A stretch of DNA of 64,000 nucleotides from Chryseobacterium sp. (lineage in GTDB: Bacteria; Bacteroidota; Bacteroidia; Flavobacteriales; Weeksellaceae). The number at the start of each line of letters is the position of its first letter. Positions within the stretch are counted from its first letter, which is position 1. Positions 33,617 to 42,583 of this stretch are shown piece by piece. The notes under the pieces were generated by a model that worked only from the letters and a program-made list of their open reading frames with translations, was not told the DNA's origin and did no database searches. Made by a program: the position numbers and the translations under genes. The stretch is taken from positions 372,001 through 436,000 of the forward strand of contig NZ_JAFAJM010000019.1 in NCBI RefSeq assembly GCF_019236175.1. Direction: 5' to 3'.

Positions 33617-33685
33617 GTTTACATTTGATTCTGTGATAGAGCTGATGAAATACCTCTGCAGCAAACTGTAATATGCTAACCTTTA

Positions 33686-33693
33686 TAATTTTG
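33686..33693 (+). promoter_or_regulatory. Promoter -7 box for the alpha/beta hydrolase gene
   Basis: TAATTTTG, an exact TAnnTTTG match, ends only 5 bp before the ATG, implying a leaderless mRNA. Confidence 0.65.
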
Positions 33694-33698
33694 ATATC

Positions 33699-34481
33699 AT
33701 GCTGAACTTTGAAAGAAAAGGAAACGGAAAAGAAACACTGGTATTACTCCATGGTTTTATGGAAAACCTGACGATATGGAATGATATGGAAGTACATCTT
33801 TCCAAAGATTTTTCGCTTTTAAAAATTGACCTTCCCGGTCACGGACAATCTGAAACCCTTGGAGAAGTTCACACCATGGAACTGATGGCGGATGAAGTAA
33901 AAAAAGTACTGGATCATGAAAATTTAGGAAAAGTTCATTTGCTGGGACATTCCATGGGCGGATATGCTTCGCTTGCTTTTGCCGAGAAACATCCTGATAC
34001 TTTAAAGAGCTTAACTTTGTTTTTTTCTACTTATTTCCCTGACGATGAAGAAAAAAAACAGCAGCGCATCAAAAGCTACAGAATTATTAAAGACGCATTT
34101 GCCCATTATGCCAGAGCAGGAGTACCCAACCTTTTTAACCCGAATGAAAGAGACATCCTTGAAGGTAAAATTGAAACCGCACTGGAAACCGCACTTTCTA
34201 CAAACAATATGGGAGCATTAGCCTGCGTAAAAGGTATGGTAGAAAGAACCGATAAAAAGCATATCCTGGAAAATCTGGATGCTAAAATCTTAGTATTGGC
34301 CGGAAAACACGACAACGCAGTGAAAACAGATCAGATGATTAGACATCTTCCGGACCGAACAAATATAAAATCTTATATTTTAGACTGCGGGCATAACGGA
34401 CACTGGGAAAAACCAGGCATCTGTGCTGAAATCATCAATACGGAACTTCTTCACAACCTTCCTAAAAGGCTTGTTTTATAA
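33699..34481 (+). CDS. Alpha/beta hydrolase
   Basis: Cytoplasmic serine hydrolase of 260 aa. The oxyanion-hole motif is LVLLHGFMEN, the nucleophile elbow GHSMGG places the Ser at residue 85, and the C-terminal His is in ILDCGHNGHWEKPG near residue 231; the acid is probably the Asp in LVLAGKHDNAV. No signal peptide. The fold is shared by esterases, peptidases and haloalkane-type enzymes, so the substrate is open. The start is fixed by the promoter, which leaves almost no 5' leader. Confidence 0.9.
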   Translation: MLNFERKGNGKETLVLLHGFMENLTIWNDMEVHLSKDFSLLKIDLPGHGQSETLGEVHTMELMADEVKKVLDHENLGKVHLLGHSMGGYASLAFAEKHPDTLKSLTLFFSTYFPDDEEKKQQRIKSYRIIKDAFAHYARAGVPNLFNPNERDILEGKIETALETALSTNNMGALACVKGMVERTDKKHILENLDAKILVLAGKHDNAVKTDQMIRHLPDRTNIKSYILDCGHNGHWEKPGICAEIINTELLHNLPKRLVL

Positions 34482-34557
34482 AACCTTTATTCAACAACTG
34501 AAGCCAAACATCGGTTTACAAAAAATCCTGTATCTTAGTAAGGAATAATTATCGTCA

Positions 34558-35373
34558 ATGGGTTTATTCTCTTTCAAAAAAAAGAAACCACCGGTTATCG
34601 GGCTTACACTTTCAGGCGGAGGAATGCGTGGAATTGCACATATCGCTGTTCTGAAAGCTTTGGAAGAATACGATTTAAAACCAGACATTATTTCAGGAAC
34701 AAGTGCCGGTTCCATTATCGGGGCCTTTTATTCTTTTGGAAAAACACCGGATGAAATGATGGAGATTGTAAGACAGACTTCTTTTTTTTCACGATCATCT
34801 TTGAAGTTATCAAAAAACGGAATCTTCAGTTCTAATTTTATTTTAAAACTATTCAGAGACTATTTCCCGGATGATAATTTCAATATTCTGCAAATTCCGC
34901 TATATGTTGCAACCACGGAAATGACCCACGGCATTGTAGATTTTTTCTCCGAGGGAGAGCTTTTCGGACCATTGCTCGCTTCATCCAGCGTTCCTTTCAT
35001 ACTCCCCCCTGTAAGAATGGGAGATAAAATATACGTAGATGGCGGCGTTCTGGATAACCTCCCTATCGAACCTATTATAGATAAATGCGATTTTCTGATC
35101 GCTTCTCATGTCAACTCAATCAGTTATGATCAATTAAATAAATTGAGTCTTATGAAGGAATTTGACCGAATCCTTCACTTAGCCATAGCCAAGTCCGTTT
35201 ACTCTAAAGTAAAACATTGTGATATTTTCCTGGATCCGCCTAAAATGACAAAATACAGCCTGTTCAATAAAAAATATATGGATGAAATGTTCCGGCAGGT
35301 ATATGAGTACACATGTGAAGAACTTGAAAATAAAGGACACAGATTAAAATCTGAGGAACCGGAGAATGTATAA
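34558..35373 (+). CDS. Patatin-like phospholipase
   Basis: Cytoplasmic or membrane-associated lipid acyl hydrolase of the RssA type. The glycine-rich oxyanion loop is LSGGGMRGIAH, the nucleophile is S50 in GTSAGS, and the dyad Asp is D161 in VDGGVLDNLP. 271 aa with no signal peptide, POTRA or barrel domain, so distinct from the secreted outer-membrane patatins. Upstream, TATCTTAG about 25 bp before the ATG is a promoter with one mismatch. Confidence 0.9.
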   Translation: MGLFSFKKKKPPVIGLTLSGGGMRGIAHIAVLKALEEYDLKPDIISGTSAGSIIGAFYSFGKTPDEMMEIVRQTSFFSRSSLKLSKNGIFSSNFILKLFRDYFPDDNFNILQIPLYVATTEMTHGIVDFFSEGELFGPLLASSSVPFILPPVRMGDKIYVDGGVLDNLPIEPIIDKCDFLIASHVNSISYDQLNKLSLMKEFDRILHLAIAKSVYSKVKHCDIFLDPPKMTKYSLFNKKYMDEMFRQVYEYTCEELENKGHRLKSEEPENV

Positions 35374-35374
35374 A

Positions 35375-35413
35375 ATCACAATATTGAAAAGAGGCTGCCC
35401 TTTCAACATTGTG
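35375..35413. terminator. Hairpin between convergent patatin and nrnA genes
   Basis: TCACAAT...ATTGTGA, extended by TTGAAA/TTTCAA, forms a long stem around GAGGCTGCCC. It lies between two convergent genes and may end both transcripts, although T runs are weak. Confidence 0.55.
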
Positions 35414-35436
35414 ATCTCATTGTCTATTTTATTGGA

Positions 35437-36441
35437 TTACAGATTTTCTTCCTGCAATCTATGCTTGAAAATTTCTATAGTTCCTGCTAAAGAGTCATTG
35501 GATTTTCCACCGGCTGCATTAATATGCCCTCCGCCGTTAAAATATTTTCTCGAGAATTGGTTCACATCCACATCATCCTTACTTCTGAACGAGATTTTAA
35601 CAAAGTCTTCATACAGATCTTCCATAAAGAATGCAGACATTTTCACTCCTGCAATACTTAATCCGTAATTAACAAAGCCTTCCGTATCTCCTTTCTGGAA
35701 ACCAAATTCTTTAAGTTCATTTCTTGTAAGGCACAGAATAGCAACTCTACCTTCATTCACGACTTCTATTCTTCCCAGCACCAATGCCAGCAAATGAAGA
35801 CGGGAAACAGTATTGGTATCCCATGTACTGGAAGTGATCATAGCAGGATCTGCTCCCTTTTCAATAAGATTGGCAATGATCCTGTGAGTAGTGGCACTGG
35901 TGGAACGAAAACGGAAACCTCCCGTATCCGTCATAATTCCGGTATACAGACATTCTGCAACATCCAGATCAACAAGTTTTTCATCCTCCATTGCTTCAAT
36001 AAAATGATACACCATTTGTGATGTAGCTGGAATTACCGTATCAGAATATACAAAATCAAATTTTTCCGGCTGTTGGTGATGATCGATAAGGATCTTTTTT
36101 CCCTGAGCTTTAATCAGCCAGTCCCCCAACAATCCAATTCTTGAAGGAGAATTAAAATCCAGGCAGAAAATAACATCGGCTCCAAAAATCATATCGGAAG
36201 CCAGCTTCTTTTTATATTCTGCAATAATTACTTTTTTAGATTCCGGCATCCATTTCAGAAATTTCGGAAAATCATTAGGAACGATAACTTCAGCATGAAT
36301 TCCTTTTGCTCTCAGATAATGTTTTAATCCCAGACTGGAACCGATAGCATCTCCATCAGGATTGTAATGGGTAAGAATGACTATTTTGTTTTCAGGCTTA
36401 AGTAATGTATTGATCTCTAAAAGTTCTGCTGGTGTAAACAT
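35437..36441 (-). CDS. nrnA: DHH/DHHA1 phosphoesterase, NrnA-type oligoribonuclease/pAp phosphatase
   Basis: Degrades short RNA oligonucleotides and dephosphorylates 3'-phosphoadenosine 5'-phosphate in the NrnA family. DHH motifs: HYNPDGDAIGSS near residue 25, CLDFNSPSR near 93, LIDHHQQP near 117 and TGIMTDTGGFRF near 168, all Mn2+-binding; the C-terminal DHHA1 domain carries the GGHINAAGG substrate motif. 334 aa. No other nuclease gene is adjacent; a -7 box lies 32 bp upstream. Confidence 0.9.
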   Translation of the reverse strand: MFTPAELLEINTLLKPENKIVILTHYNPDGDAIGSSLGLKHYLRAKGIHAEVIVPNDFPKFLKWMPESKKVIIAEYKKKLASDMIFGADVIFCLDFNSPSRIGLLGDWLIKAQGKKILIDHHQQPEKFDFVYSDTVIPATSQMVYHFIEAMEDEKLVDLDVAECLYTGIMTDTGGFRFRSTSATTHRIIANLIEKGADPAMITSSTWDTNTVSRLHLLALVLGRIEVVNEGRVAILCLTRNELKEFGFQKGDTEGFVNYGLSIAGVKMSAFFMEDLYEDFVKISFRSKDDVDVNQFSRKYFNGGGHINAAGGKSNDSLAGTIEIFKHRLQEENL

Positions 36442-36473
36442 CTTGTGTTTATTTTCGTTAAAATTAAAGTTTT

Positions 36474-36481
36474 CAAAGATA
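36474..36481 (-). promoter_or_regulatory. Promoter -7 box for nrnA
   Basis: Minus-strand TATCTTTG matches TAnnTTTG, 32 bp before the ATG. Confidence 0.6.
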
Positions 36482-36602
36482 GAGCTTTTATATAAATCAT
36501 TTAAATATTATTTTTGCACAGAAATTTTTCATCCGCTACGAGGTTTTGTAAATCTCCGGTTAAAAAACATTTCAAATAATTACAAAAAAAGATAATTAAA
36601 GT

Positions 36603-36632
36603 TTGTAACTTATAAAAATTTATATATCTTTG
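36603..36632 (+). promoter_or_regulatory. Promoter of rpmH
   Basis: TTG (36603-36605), 19-bp spacer, TATCTTTG (36625-36632): both promoter elements, 44 bp before the ATG. A further TATTTTTG at 36509-36516 may be a second, distal start. Confidence 0.75.
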
Positions 36633-36676
36633 CAACCTGAAAATTAATAGATTAATTACGATTTAAACATATAGTA

Positions 36677-36835
36677 ATGAGTAAAAGAACATTCCAGCCA
36701 TCAGAAAGAAAGAGAAGAAACAAACACGGTTTCAGAGAAAGAATGTCTACGCCAAATGGAAGAAGAGTTTTGGCTGCGAGAAGAGCTAAAGGCAGAAAGA
36801 GATTAACTGTAAGTGCTGTACGCGCTAAGAGATAA
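36677..36835 (+). CDS. rpmH: 50S ribosomal protein L34
   Basis: 52-aa, very basic protein of the large ribosomal subunit, beginning MSKRTFQPSERKRRNKHGF and ending in the Arg/Lys-rich RAKGRKRLTVSAVRAKR, the whole family signature. Its normal neighbours in many bacteria (dnaA, rnpA) are absent here; it stands alone between nrnA and an FtsE-like gene. Confidence 0.97.
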   Translation: MSKRTFQPSERKRRNKHGFRERMSTPNGRRVLAARRAKGRKRLTVSAVRAKR

Positions 36836-36990
36836 TTTCTATATTATCATATACAAAATATGCTTGAGAAGGTCCTTTTCAGGCATTTTTTGTTGTTAAA
36901 ATTTACTAAAATTTAGGTAGCATAAACTTCTTTTTTCTATTTTTAAATTTTAAAAACTTTTTGTTAAAAAACAGCCTTTAAAATTAAATT

Positions 36991-37701
36991 ATGCCACATA
37001 CAAATATCTCCGGAGACAATATTATAAGTTTACAGCACGCAAAAATTGCGCAAAAAAACTTCACTGTTCTTTCAGATGTAAATCTTAACATTAAGAAAGG
37101 CAGATTCTGCTATCTCATCGGAAAAACAGGTTCCGGAAAAAGTTCTCTTCTGAAAACACTTTACGGCCACATTCCGTTAGCATCAGGACACGGAGCTGTT
37201 GTCGGCTTTGATCTGGCAAAACTTAAACCTTCTGACATTCCTAATCTCAGAAGAAAATTAGGTATTGTATTTCAGGATTTCCAGCTGCTTTCCGACAGAA
37301 CTGTTGAAAAAAACCTAAAGTTCGTACTTGAAGCTACCGGATGGAATGATAAAGTAAAAATGGAAGACCGCATCAACGAGGTATTGGGAAGCGTGAACAT
37401 GAAAAGCAAAAAGCATAAAATGCCACATGAGCTTTCCGGAGGGGAACAACAGCGTATTGCTATTGCAAGAGCTCTTCTTAACCACCCTGATCTCATTCTT
37501 GCGGATGAGCCGACAGGAAACCTGGACCCGGAAACTTCCAATGAAATTATGACGCTATTAAAGCAGGTAGCTCTTGAAAACGGAGCAGCTGTAGTAATGG
37601 CAACACACGATTACCATATGATTCAGAACTTCCCGGGTGAAGCCATCCGATGTGAAGACGGAAAAGTTTCCGTACTGGATACGGCAGAGCTGTTTGAATA
37701 A
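36991..37701 (+). CDS. FtsE-like ABC ATPase
   Basis: 236-aa ATP-binding subunit with Walker A GKTGSGKSS near residue 44, signature LSGGEQQR near 148 and Walker B LILADEPTGNLD near 170. The N-terminal ISLQHAKIAQKNFTVLSDVNL and overall length match FtsE, which with FtsX activates peptidoglycan hydrolases at division. No ftsX gene is adjacent; in Bacteroidetes the two genes are often apart, but a LolD-type assignment cannot be excluded. A terminator follows, placed inside the convergent trmN6 gene. Confidence 0.82.
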   Translation: MPHTNISGDNIISLQHAKIAQKNFTVLSDVNLNIKKGRFCYLIGKTGSGKSSLLKTLYGHIPLASGHGAVVGFDLAKLKPSDIPNLRRKLGIVFQDFQLLSDRTVEKNLKFVLEATGWNDKVKMEDRINEVLGSVNMKSKKHKMPHELSGGEQQRIAIARALLNHPDLILADEPTGNLDPETSNEIMTLLKQVALENGAAVVMATHDYHMIQNFPGEAIRCEDGKVSVLDTAELFE

Positions 37702-37724
37702 GAAGATTTTACCTGAAATCAAAT

Positions 37725-38420
37725 CTAGCCCTTAAAGACATGAAACTCCTTAGTGAGTTCAAGATATTGGTCCGAGTATTGTCTCGGACTTTTTTCTATA
37801 ATAAAGGCTGACTCTTCAAACATTTTCCCGGTTAATGAAAATTCAAGAATCAGTCTTTTCACTTTTGAATTTTCAATCCCTATAATATTAATCCTTCGGT
37901 TTAAAAACAGGCAATTCTCTTTTGCCATTGAAATAAAAACTTCTCCAGCCGCTACAGGAATAATAACAGAAAAAACACCTTTCTCTGACAATAGCCGCGC
38001 TGAATTAGCGATCAACTGGCTGAAATTTAATTCAACCGTCTGGCGGGCAATTTTATCTTTCCCGGAATCAGATTCTTCAAAATAAGGCGGATTGGAAACC
38101 ACCAGATCAAACTTTTCTTCTGTAATGAAAGTTTTAAAGTCCTGATGTTTGATTTCTAATCTTGTACTAAAAGGTGCATTTTCAAAATTAGTTCTGGTCA
38201 GCAACACAGCCTCTTTATTGATATCCAAACCTAAAAAAAACGCATCAGAATTCCTCTGAGCCAGCATTAAAGATATCAGGCCGGTTCCGGTTCCTACTTC
38301 CAGCACCCTGGAAGCGGTTTCCACATCAGCTAAAGCACCAAGCAAAACACCGTCCGTTCCTACCCGGAAGACATCTTTAGACTGTTGAATTTCAAATTGC
38401 TTAAACGTAAAAGACTTCAC
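37725..38420 (-). CDS. trmN6: tRNA1(Val) (adenine(37)-N6)-methyltransferase
   Basis: SAM-dependent N6-adenine methyltransferase of the YfiC/TrmN6 group. Motif I is VLEVGTGTGLISLMLAQ and motif IV is VVSNPPYFEES, the NPPY catalytic loop of amino-group methylases. 231 aa. It overlaps the upstream sensor kinase gene by one base (translation coupled). Its final 25 codons contain a terminator for the opposite-strand FtsE-like gene. Confidence 0.88.
   Translation of the reverse strand: MKSFTFKQFEIQQSKDVFRVGTDGVLLGALADVETASRVLEVGTGTGLISLMLAQRNSDAFFLGLDINKEAVLLTRTNFENAPFSTRLEIKHQDFKTFITEEKFDLVVSNPPYFEESDSGKDKIARQTVELNFSQLIANSARLLSEKGVFSVIIPVAAGEVFISMAKENCLFLNRRINIIGIENSKVKRLILEFSLTGKMFEESAFIIEKSPRQYSDQYLELTKEFHVFKG
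37770..37796 (+). terminator. Terminator of the FtsE-like gene, inside trmN6
   Basis: GTCCGAG, 6-base loop, CTCGGAC and seven T residues on the plus strand, lying within the coding sequence of the convergent trmN6. Confidence 0.75.
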
Positions 38421-39874
38421 TATAAATTGGTGGGTAATGTAATAATAAATGTAGAGCCTTTACCTACTTCAGACTTTACGGAAATTTCTCCTTTATAATC
38501 CTCAATCATCTTCCTTACCATGGATAACCCCAGTCCCATACCACTGCTTTTAGAAGTAAAATTAGGTTCAAAAATTCTTTCATACATATTTTCAGGAATT
38601 CCGACACCATTATCCTGAACGGAGATCATGACTCTTCTCTGATGCTGTTCTACATCTACGTTGACAATAAGTTTTCTCTGATCACTTTCCGCCTGTTTGG
38701 CATTCGTAACAAGATTCGTTATGATTCTGGAAAGATAAATCCTGTCCATATTGATCATAATATTATTCTTATTGGCATGCATAAAAATACTGTCATCATT
38801 GAAAACACGAAGGATATCCTCTACTTCCGTATTCAGATTAATAACCTCATTATTTTTTTCAGGTAGTTTTGCAAATTCGGAGAATGCGGAGGCTACCGTT
38901 GCAATCAGATCAATCTGATCAACAATTGTTTTGCTCATTTGTTTTACCCGTTCCCTGATATTCGGATCTTCCGGATCAAACTTCCGCTCAAAATTCTGAA
39001 TGGTAAGTTTCATGGGAGTCAGCGGGTTCTTCACCTCATGAGCTACCTGTTTGGCCATTTCTCTCCAGGCTTCTTCCGATGCCTTAAATCTGAGCCTTTC
39101 TTTCTGATCCTGGATTTGCAAAATCATCCTGTTATAAGCTCTTGCCAAGGCATTCAGCTCATCATTCTTATAATATCGGATAGGACGCATTTCATTCTCA
39201 AATAATGTAATACGGGTAATCATATCAGAAAATTTAGTAATGGTTTTAGCAAGACTATTGGAAGTAACCCAGCTAATCCATATACTGAAAAGAATAAGGA
39301 ATATATCTACTAAAAGAATATATTTAACATACTGATGAAGAACCTCCAGATAAGCAGATTCATTATGATATAACGGAATATAGACGACTCCTATCGGTTT
39401 CAGTTCATTATTTTTCAAAAGAAGATAAGAAGACGTAAGCTTTGCATCTTTAGCTGCGTCGTATCTTGTCATATCAACTCGGGCATCTGTAGCCAGCATT
39501 CTGTTAATGATCTCTATAGGAATTGTCTTCTGCTCAACTAAAGCTTCATCTTTATTGGATAACAGATAATTCCCTTTCAGATCATAAATAATAATATCAT
39601 GTTGATTGATATCCCCAATTTCAAAAATTTTATTTCCTAAAACCGTTGGCAAATCTTTTGTTTCTACAAGTGTACGGCTTACGGCATAATCAAGATACCG
39701 CATTACCGCAGTAGTTTTCTCCTGCATGTCGATGGTACTTTGCTGCAGAGAATTATTTCTTAAAACAAAGTACGGAACAAGTGAAGTAGCTACAACACTT
39801 AAAAAGCATACCAGTAAGAAACCGAAAAACACCCGGTTTCTTAAGCTATATCCTTTATATTTATTTAATGACAT
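38420..39874 (-). CDS. Sensor histidine kinase, NtrY-like
   Basis: Membrane sensor kinase of 484 aa. Two helices (about residues 15-34 and 180-202) bracket an extracytoplasmic sensing region; a HAMP-like linker follows, then HisKA with the phosphorylated His in KQVAHEVKNPLTPMK near residue 279, and the HATPase domain with the N box (NLVTNAKQAE), GVGIPENMYERIFEPNFTSK and GMGLGLSMVRKMIE. The HEVKNPLTP box is characteristic of NtrY-type kinases. No response regulator is adjacent, so the partner is encoded elsewhere. Confidence 0.9.
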   Translation of the reverse strand: MSLNKYKGYSLRNRVFFGFLLVCFLSVVATSLVPYFVLRNNSLQQSTIDMQEKTTAVMRYLDYAVSRTLVETKDLPTVLGNKIFEIGDINQHDIIIYDLKGNYLLSNKDEALVEQKTIPIEIINRMLATDARVDMTRYDAAKDAKLTSSYLLLKNNELKPIGVVYIPLYHNESAYLEVLHQYVKYILLVDIFLILFSIWISWVTSNSLAKTITKFSDMITRITLFENEMRPIRYYKNDELNALARAYNRMILQIQDQKERLRFKASEEAWREMAKQVAHEVKNPLTPMKLTIQNFERKFDPEDPNIRERVKQMSKTIVDQIDLIATVASAFSEFAKLPEKNNEVINLNTEVEDILRVFNDDSIFMHANKNNIMINMDRIYLSRIITNLVTNAKQAESDQRKLIVNVDVEQHQRRVMISVQDNGVGIPENMYERIFEPNFTSKSSGMGLGLSMVRKMIEDYKGEISVKSEVGKGSTFIITLPTNL

Positions 39875-39875
39875 C

Positions 39876-40460
39876 CTACTTTTTAATTAACCTAGCAATA
39901 TACTTACCAATGATGTCAAATTCTAAATTTACCTTATCCCCGATTTTTAAATGTTGCATATTTGTGAATTCCCATGTATACGGAATAATGGCTACGGAAA
40001 ACTGCTGATCTTCACTTTTCGCAACGGTAAGGCTGATCCCGTTTACGGTAATGGACCCCTGAGGTACGGTTACAAAATTCCCGCCATCTTCATATTTCAT
40101 TGTGATGAAATAACTCCCGTCTTTATTTTCAATACTTACGACCTCTCCCGTTTTGTCAACATGTCCCTGAACGATATGGCCATCCAGTCTACCGTCCATT
40201 TTCATGCAACGCTCAAGATTAACCACTGTACCTAAACCCCATTGCCCGAGATTAGTTTTTTCCAGTGTTTCATTGATCGCTGTTACCACATAATGATTGT
40301 CTTTAATTTCAACAACAGTAAGACAGCAGCCATTATGCGCCAGACTCTGATCAATTTTCAGTTCGTTTGTAAAAGGGCATGTTAAGGTAAAATCTATATT
40401 GCTTCCTTTTTCTTCTATCTTCTCAATAACACCAACTGCTTCAATAATTCCTGTGAACAT
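39876..40460 (-). CDS. ribE: Riboflavin synthase (alpha chain type)
   Basis: Converts two 6,7-dimethyl-8-ribityllumazine molecules to riboflavin. The two lumazine-binding repeats are visible: MFTGIIEAVGVIEKIEE with SLAHNGCCLTVVE in the first half and HIVQGHVDKTGEVVSIE with GSITVNGISLTVA in the second. 194 aa is normal. It is transcribed with the sensor kinase gene, which starts 1 bp after its stop; divergent from pdxA. Confidence 0.95.
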   Translation of the reverse strand: MFTGIIEAVGVIEKIEEKGSNIDFTLTCPFTNELKIDQSLAHNGCCLTVVEIKDNHYVVTAINETLEKTNLGQWGLGTVVNLERCMKMDGRLDGHIVQGHVDKTGEVVSIENKDGSYFITMKYEDGGNFVTVPQGSITVNGISLTVAKSEDQQFSVAIIPYTWEFTNMQHLKIGDKVNLEFDIIGKYIARLIKK

Positions 40461-40472
40461 ATTATTTTTTGC

Positions 40473-40480
40473 TAAATTTG
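40473..40480 (+). promoter_or_regulatory. Promoter -7 box for pdxA
   Basis: TAAATTTG matches TAnnTTTG, 28 bp before the ATG, lying inside the leader of the divergent ribE gene. Confidence 0.6.
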
Positions 40481-40494
40481 TAAATTATAATCTT

Positions 40495-40502
40495 CAAAGA
40501 TA
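40495..40502 (-). promoter_or_regulatory. Promoter -7 box for ribE
   Basis: Minus-strand TATCTTTG matches TAnnTTTG, 34 bp before the ribE ATG. The two divergent promoters cross each other in under 50 bp. Confidence 0.6.
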
Positions 40503-40508
40503 ATCAAA

Positions 40509-41600
40509 ATGAGCTCAAAAAACCATAAAGTACGAGTAGGAATTTCAATTGGTGATTTCAATGGCATAGGCCCTGAGATCATTATGAAGTCTCTGAAAGA
40601 CAAAACTATTACGGATTTTTTCACTCCTGTAATTTTTGGTTCGGGAAAGCTGTTCACTTATCAGAAAAATATTTTCAAACTGAATCTCAATTTCAACTAC
40701 GTTAACGAAGCGTCACAGGCACAGGCAGGGAAACTTAATATGGTGAACCTGACCAAGGAAAACGTCAATGTAGAACTGGGAGTTCCTACTGAAGAATCCA
40801 CAAAAATGGCGATTGATTCGCTGGAAGCAGCCACAGAAGCTTTAATAAGAGGAGACATTGATGTTCTTGTAACCGCTCCAATCAACAAAGATGAAATGGT
40901 AAAAATGGGATTCAAGCATGCCGGACACACGGGATACTTTGAAGAAAAATTCAGTAAAAAAGGACTTATGTTCCTGGTAACTGAAGATCTGAAAGTAGCG
41001 GTCTCTACCCACCATATCCCGATTGCCAAGGTAGCAGAAAACATTTCCAAAGAGAACATCAAAAAACAAATCAGAGTATTACATCAGACACTGATTGAAG
41101 ATTTCCGGGTTCAAAAACCAAAGATTGCGGTTTTAGGACTAAATCCTCACGCCGGAGACGGAGGGGTAATCGGAAGTGAGGAAATTGAAATCATCAGCCC
41201 GGCAATTCAGGAACTTTCTGATCATGGAATTTTGGCTTTTGGCCCTTTCCCGGCTGACAGCTTCTTCCAGCCTAATAAGTACAGAAATTTCGATGCCGTA
41301 TTAGCAATGTACCACGACCAGGGATTGGCACCGTTCAAAACATTAGCTTATGAGGAAGGAGTAAATTATACAGCAGGGCTTCCTTTTATCAGAACTTCTC
41401 CGGATCATGGAGTTGCTTATGATATTGCGGGAAAAAATATTGCTGATGAACAGAGTTTTACAGAGGCTATCTTCACAGCCATTGATGTTTTTAAAAACAG
41501 AAGCGAATACAGCGATCTGATGAACAATCGTCTTCAGCCAAGAAAAATGGCGGTAGACAACGGAATAGACGAAGATCTCCCTGAGGAATCTGAAGCATAA
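40509..41600 (+). CDS. pdxA: 4-hydroxythreonine-4-phosphate dehydrogenase
   Basis: NAD-dependent oxidative decarboxylase of pyridoxal-5'-phosphate synthesis. Start motif VRVGISIGDFNGIGPEIIMK, metal-binding His in FKHAGHTGYFEEKF, LGLNPHAGDGGVIGSEE, and the closing MYHDQGLAPFKTLAYEEGVNYTAGLPFIRTSPDHG block are all characteristic. 363 aa. It stands alone, with its own promoter. Confidence 0.95.
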   Translation: MSSKNHKVRVGISIGDFNGIGPEIIMKSLKDKTITDFFTPVIFGSGKLFTYQKNIFKLNLNFNYVNEASQAQAGKLNMVNLTKENVNVELGVPTEESTKMAIDSLEAATEALIRGDIDVLVTAPINKDEMVKMGFKHAGHTGYFEEKFSKKGLMFLVTEDLKVAVSTHHIPIAKVAENISKENIKKQIRVLHQTLIEDFRVQKPKIAVLGLNPHAGDGGVIGSEEIEIISPAIQELSDHGILAFGPFPADSFFQPNKYRNFDAVLAMYHDQGLAPFKTLAYEEGVNYTAGLPFIRTSPDHGVAYDIAGKNIADEQSFTEAIFTAIDVFKNRSEYSDLMNNRLQPRKMAVDNGIDEDLPEESEA

Positions 41601-41642
41601 ATCCTTAAAACAAGTTTTAGGATAATTTGTTTCAAATTTTAT

Positions 41643-41672
41643 TTGTTATTATAAAAAAAATGCATATTTTTG
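41643..41672 (+). promoter_or_regulatory. Promoter of DUF177-rpmF
   Basis: TTG (41643-41645), 19-bp spacer, TATTTTTG (41665-41672), 12 bp before the ATG at 41685. The TTG at 41670 lies inside the box and is not a start codon. Confidence 0.75.
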
Positions 41673-41684
41673 CACACTCATTTT

Positions 41685-42215
41685 ATGGACAAGTTAAGAA
41701 ACTACGACATAAGCTTTTCCGGACTTAAAAACGGAAAACACGAGTTCAAGTTTGAGATAGATAAAACGTTCTTTCAATTATTTGACACTGAACAGGAATT
41801 TACAAATCCCAGAATAGGCGTGAATATCTTACTGGATAAACACACTACATTCTTAGAATTTGAGATTAAAATAAAAGGCCTGGTTGAGTTGGTTTGTGAT
41901 ATTACAAATGAAAATTTCGACTACCCTATTGAGAATGAGATCAAAATTCTGGTGAATTTCGGTGAAGAATATGATGACAGCAATGAAGATGTCATTACCA
42001 TTCCTAGCGGAGAGCATGCTTTCAATGTAGCACATTTAATTTATGAAAATGTAATGCTTTCCATCCCGATGAAAAAGATTTCTCCAAGTGTAAGTGATGA
42101 AGATCTTAAAATACTGGATCAGTTCAGTCCTAAAGAGATTGAGGAAACCGAAGAGGAAGAACACGAAAGTGACCCGAGATGGGACGCTTTAAGAAAATTA
42201 AAAGACAATAATTAA
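41685..42215 (+). CDS. DUF177 (YceD family) protein
   Basis: Family linked by synteny to ribosomal protein L32 and to 23S rRNA accumulation. 176 aa, cytoplasmic, acidic; the conserved end of the domain, RWDALRKLKDN, is present, after DPR. It is followed by rpmF 68 bp downstream, the usual order. The two Cys expected in some homologues are reduced to one (LVCDIT). Confidence 0.85.
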   Translation: MDKLRNYDISFSGLKNGKHEFKFEIDKTFFQLFDTEQEFTNPRIGVNILLDKHTTFLEFEIKIKGLVELVCDITNENFDYPIENEIKILVNFGEEYDDSNEDVITIPSGEHAFNVAHLIYENVMLSIPMKKISPSVSDEDLKILDQFSPKEIEETEEEEHESDPRWDALRKLKDNN

Positions 42216-42283
42216 ATAAAAATAATTTAAATATGATGAGATGATGAATCTCATCGCTCATCAATTAAAAAAGTTATTACAAA

Positions 42284-42487
42284 ATGGCACATCCAAAGAG
42301 AAGACAGTCGTCTACAAGAAGAGATAAGAGAAGAACTCACTACAAAGCTGTAGTTCCTCAATTAGCTAAAGATGCAACAACAGGAGAGCTTCACCTATAC
42401 CACAGAGCTCACTGGCATGAAGGAAAACTTTACTACAGAGGTAAAGTAGTATTGGAAAAAGAAGTAGCTACTACTGAAGAAAACTAA
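42284..42487 (+). CDS. rpmF: 50S ribosomal protein L32
   Basis: 67 aa. The N-terminus MAHPKRRQSSTRRDKRRTHY is the L32 hallmark. Like other Bacteroidetes forms it lacks the Cys pair of zinc-binding L32. Downstream hairpin terminator ends the unit before accB. Confidence 0.96.
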   Translation: MAHPKRRQSSTRRDKRRTHYKAVVPQLAKDATTGELHLYHRAHWHEGKLYYRGKVVLEKEVATTEEN

Positions 42488-42523
42488 GAGAAGCTTTTCA
42501 CTGAAAAAGCCTCATTTTAATAC

Positions 42524-42561
42524 AAAAACCGCCCAATTTTGATAAAATTTGGCGGTTTTTT
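42524..42561 (+). terminator. Terminator of DUF177-rpmF
   Basis: AAAAACCGCC...GGCGGTTTTT with an inner AATTTT/AAAATT stem, followed by T residues. Confidence 0.88.
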
Positions 42562-42583
42562 GTTGTTTTTTACGTTTTTTTGG

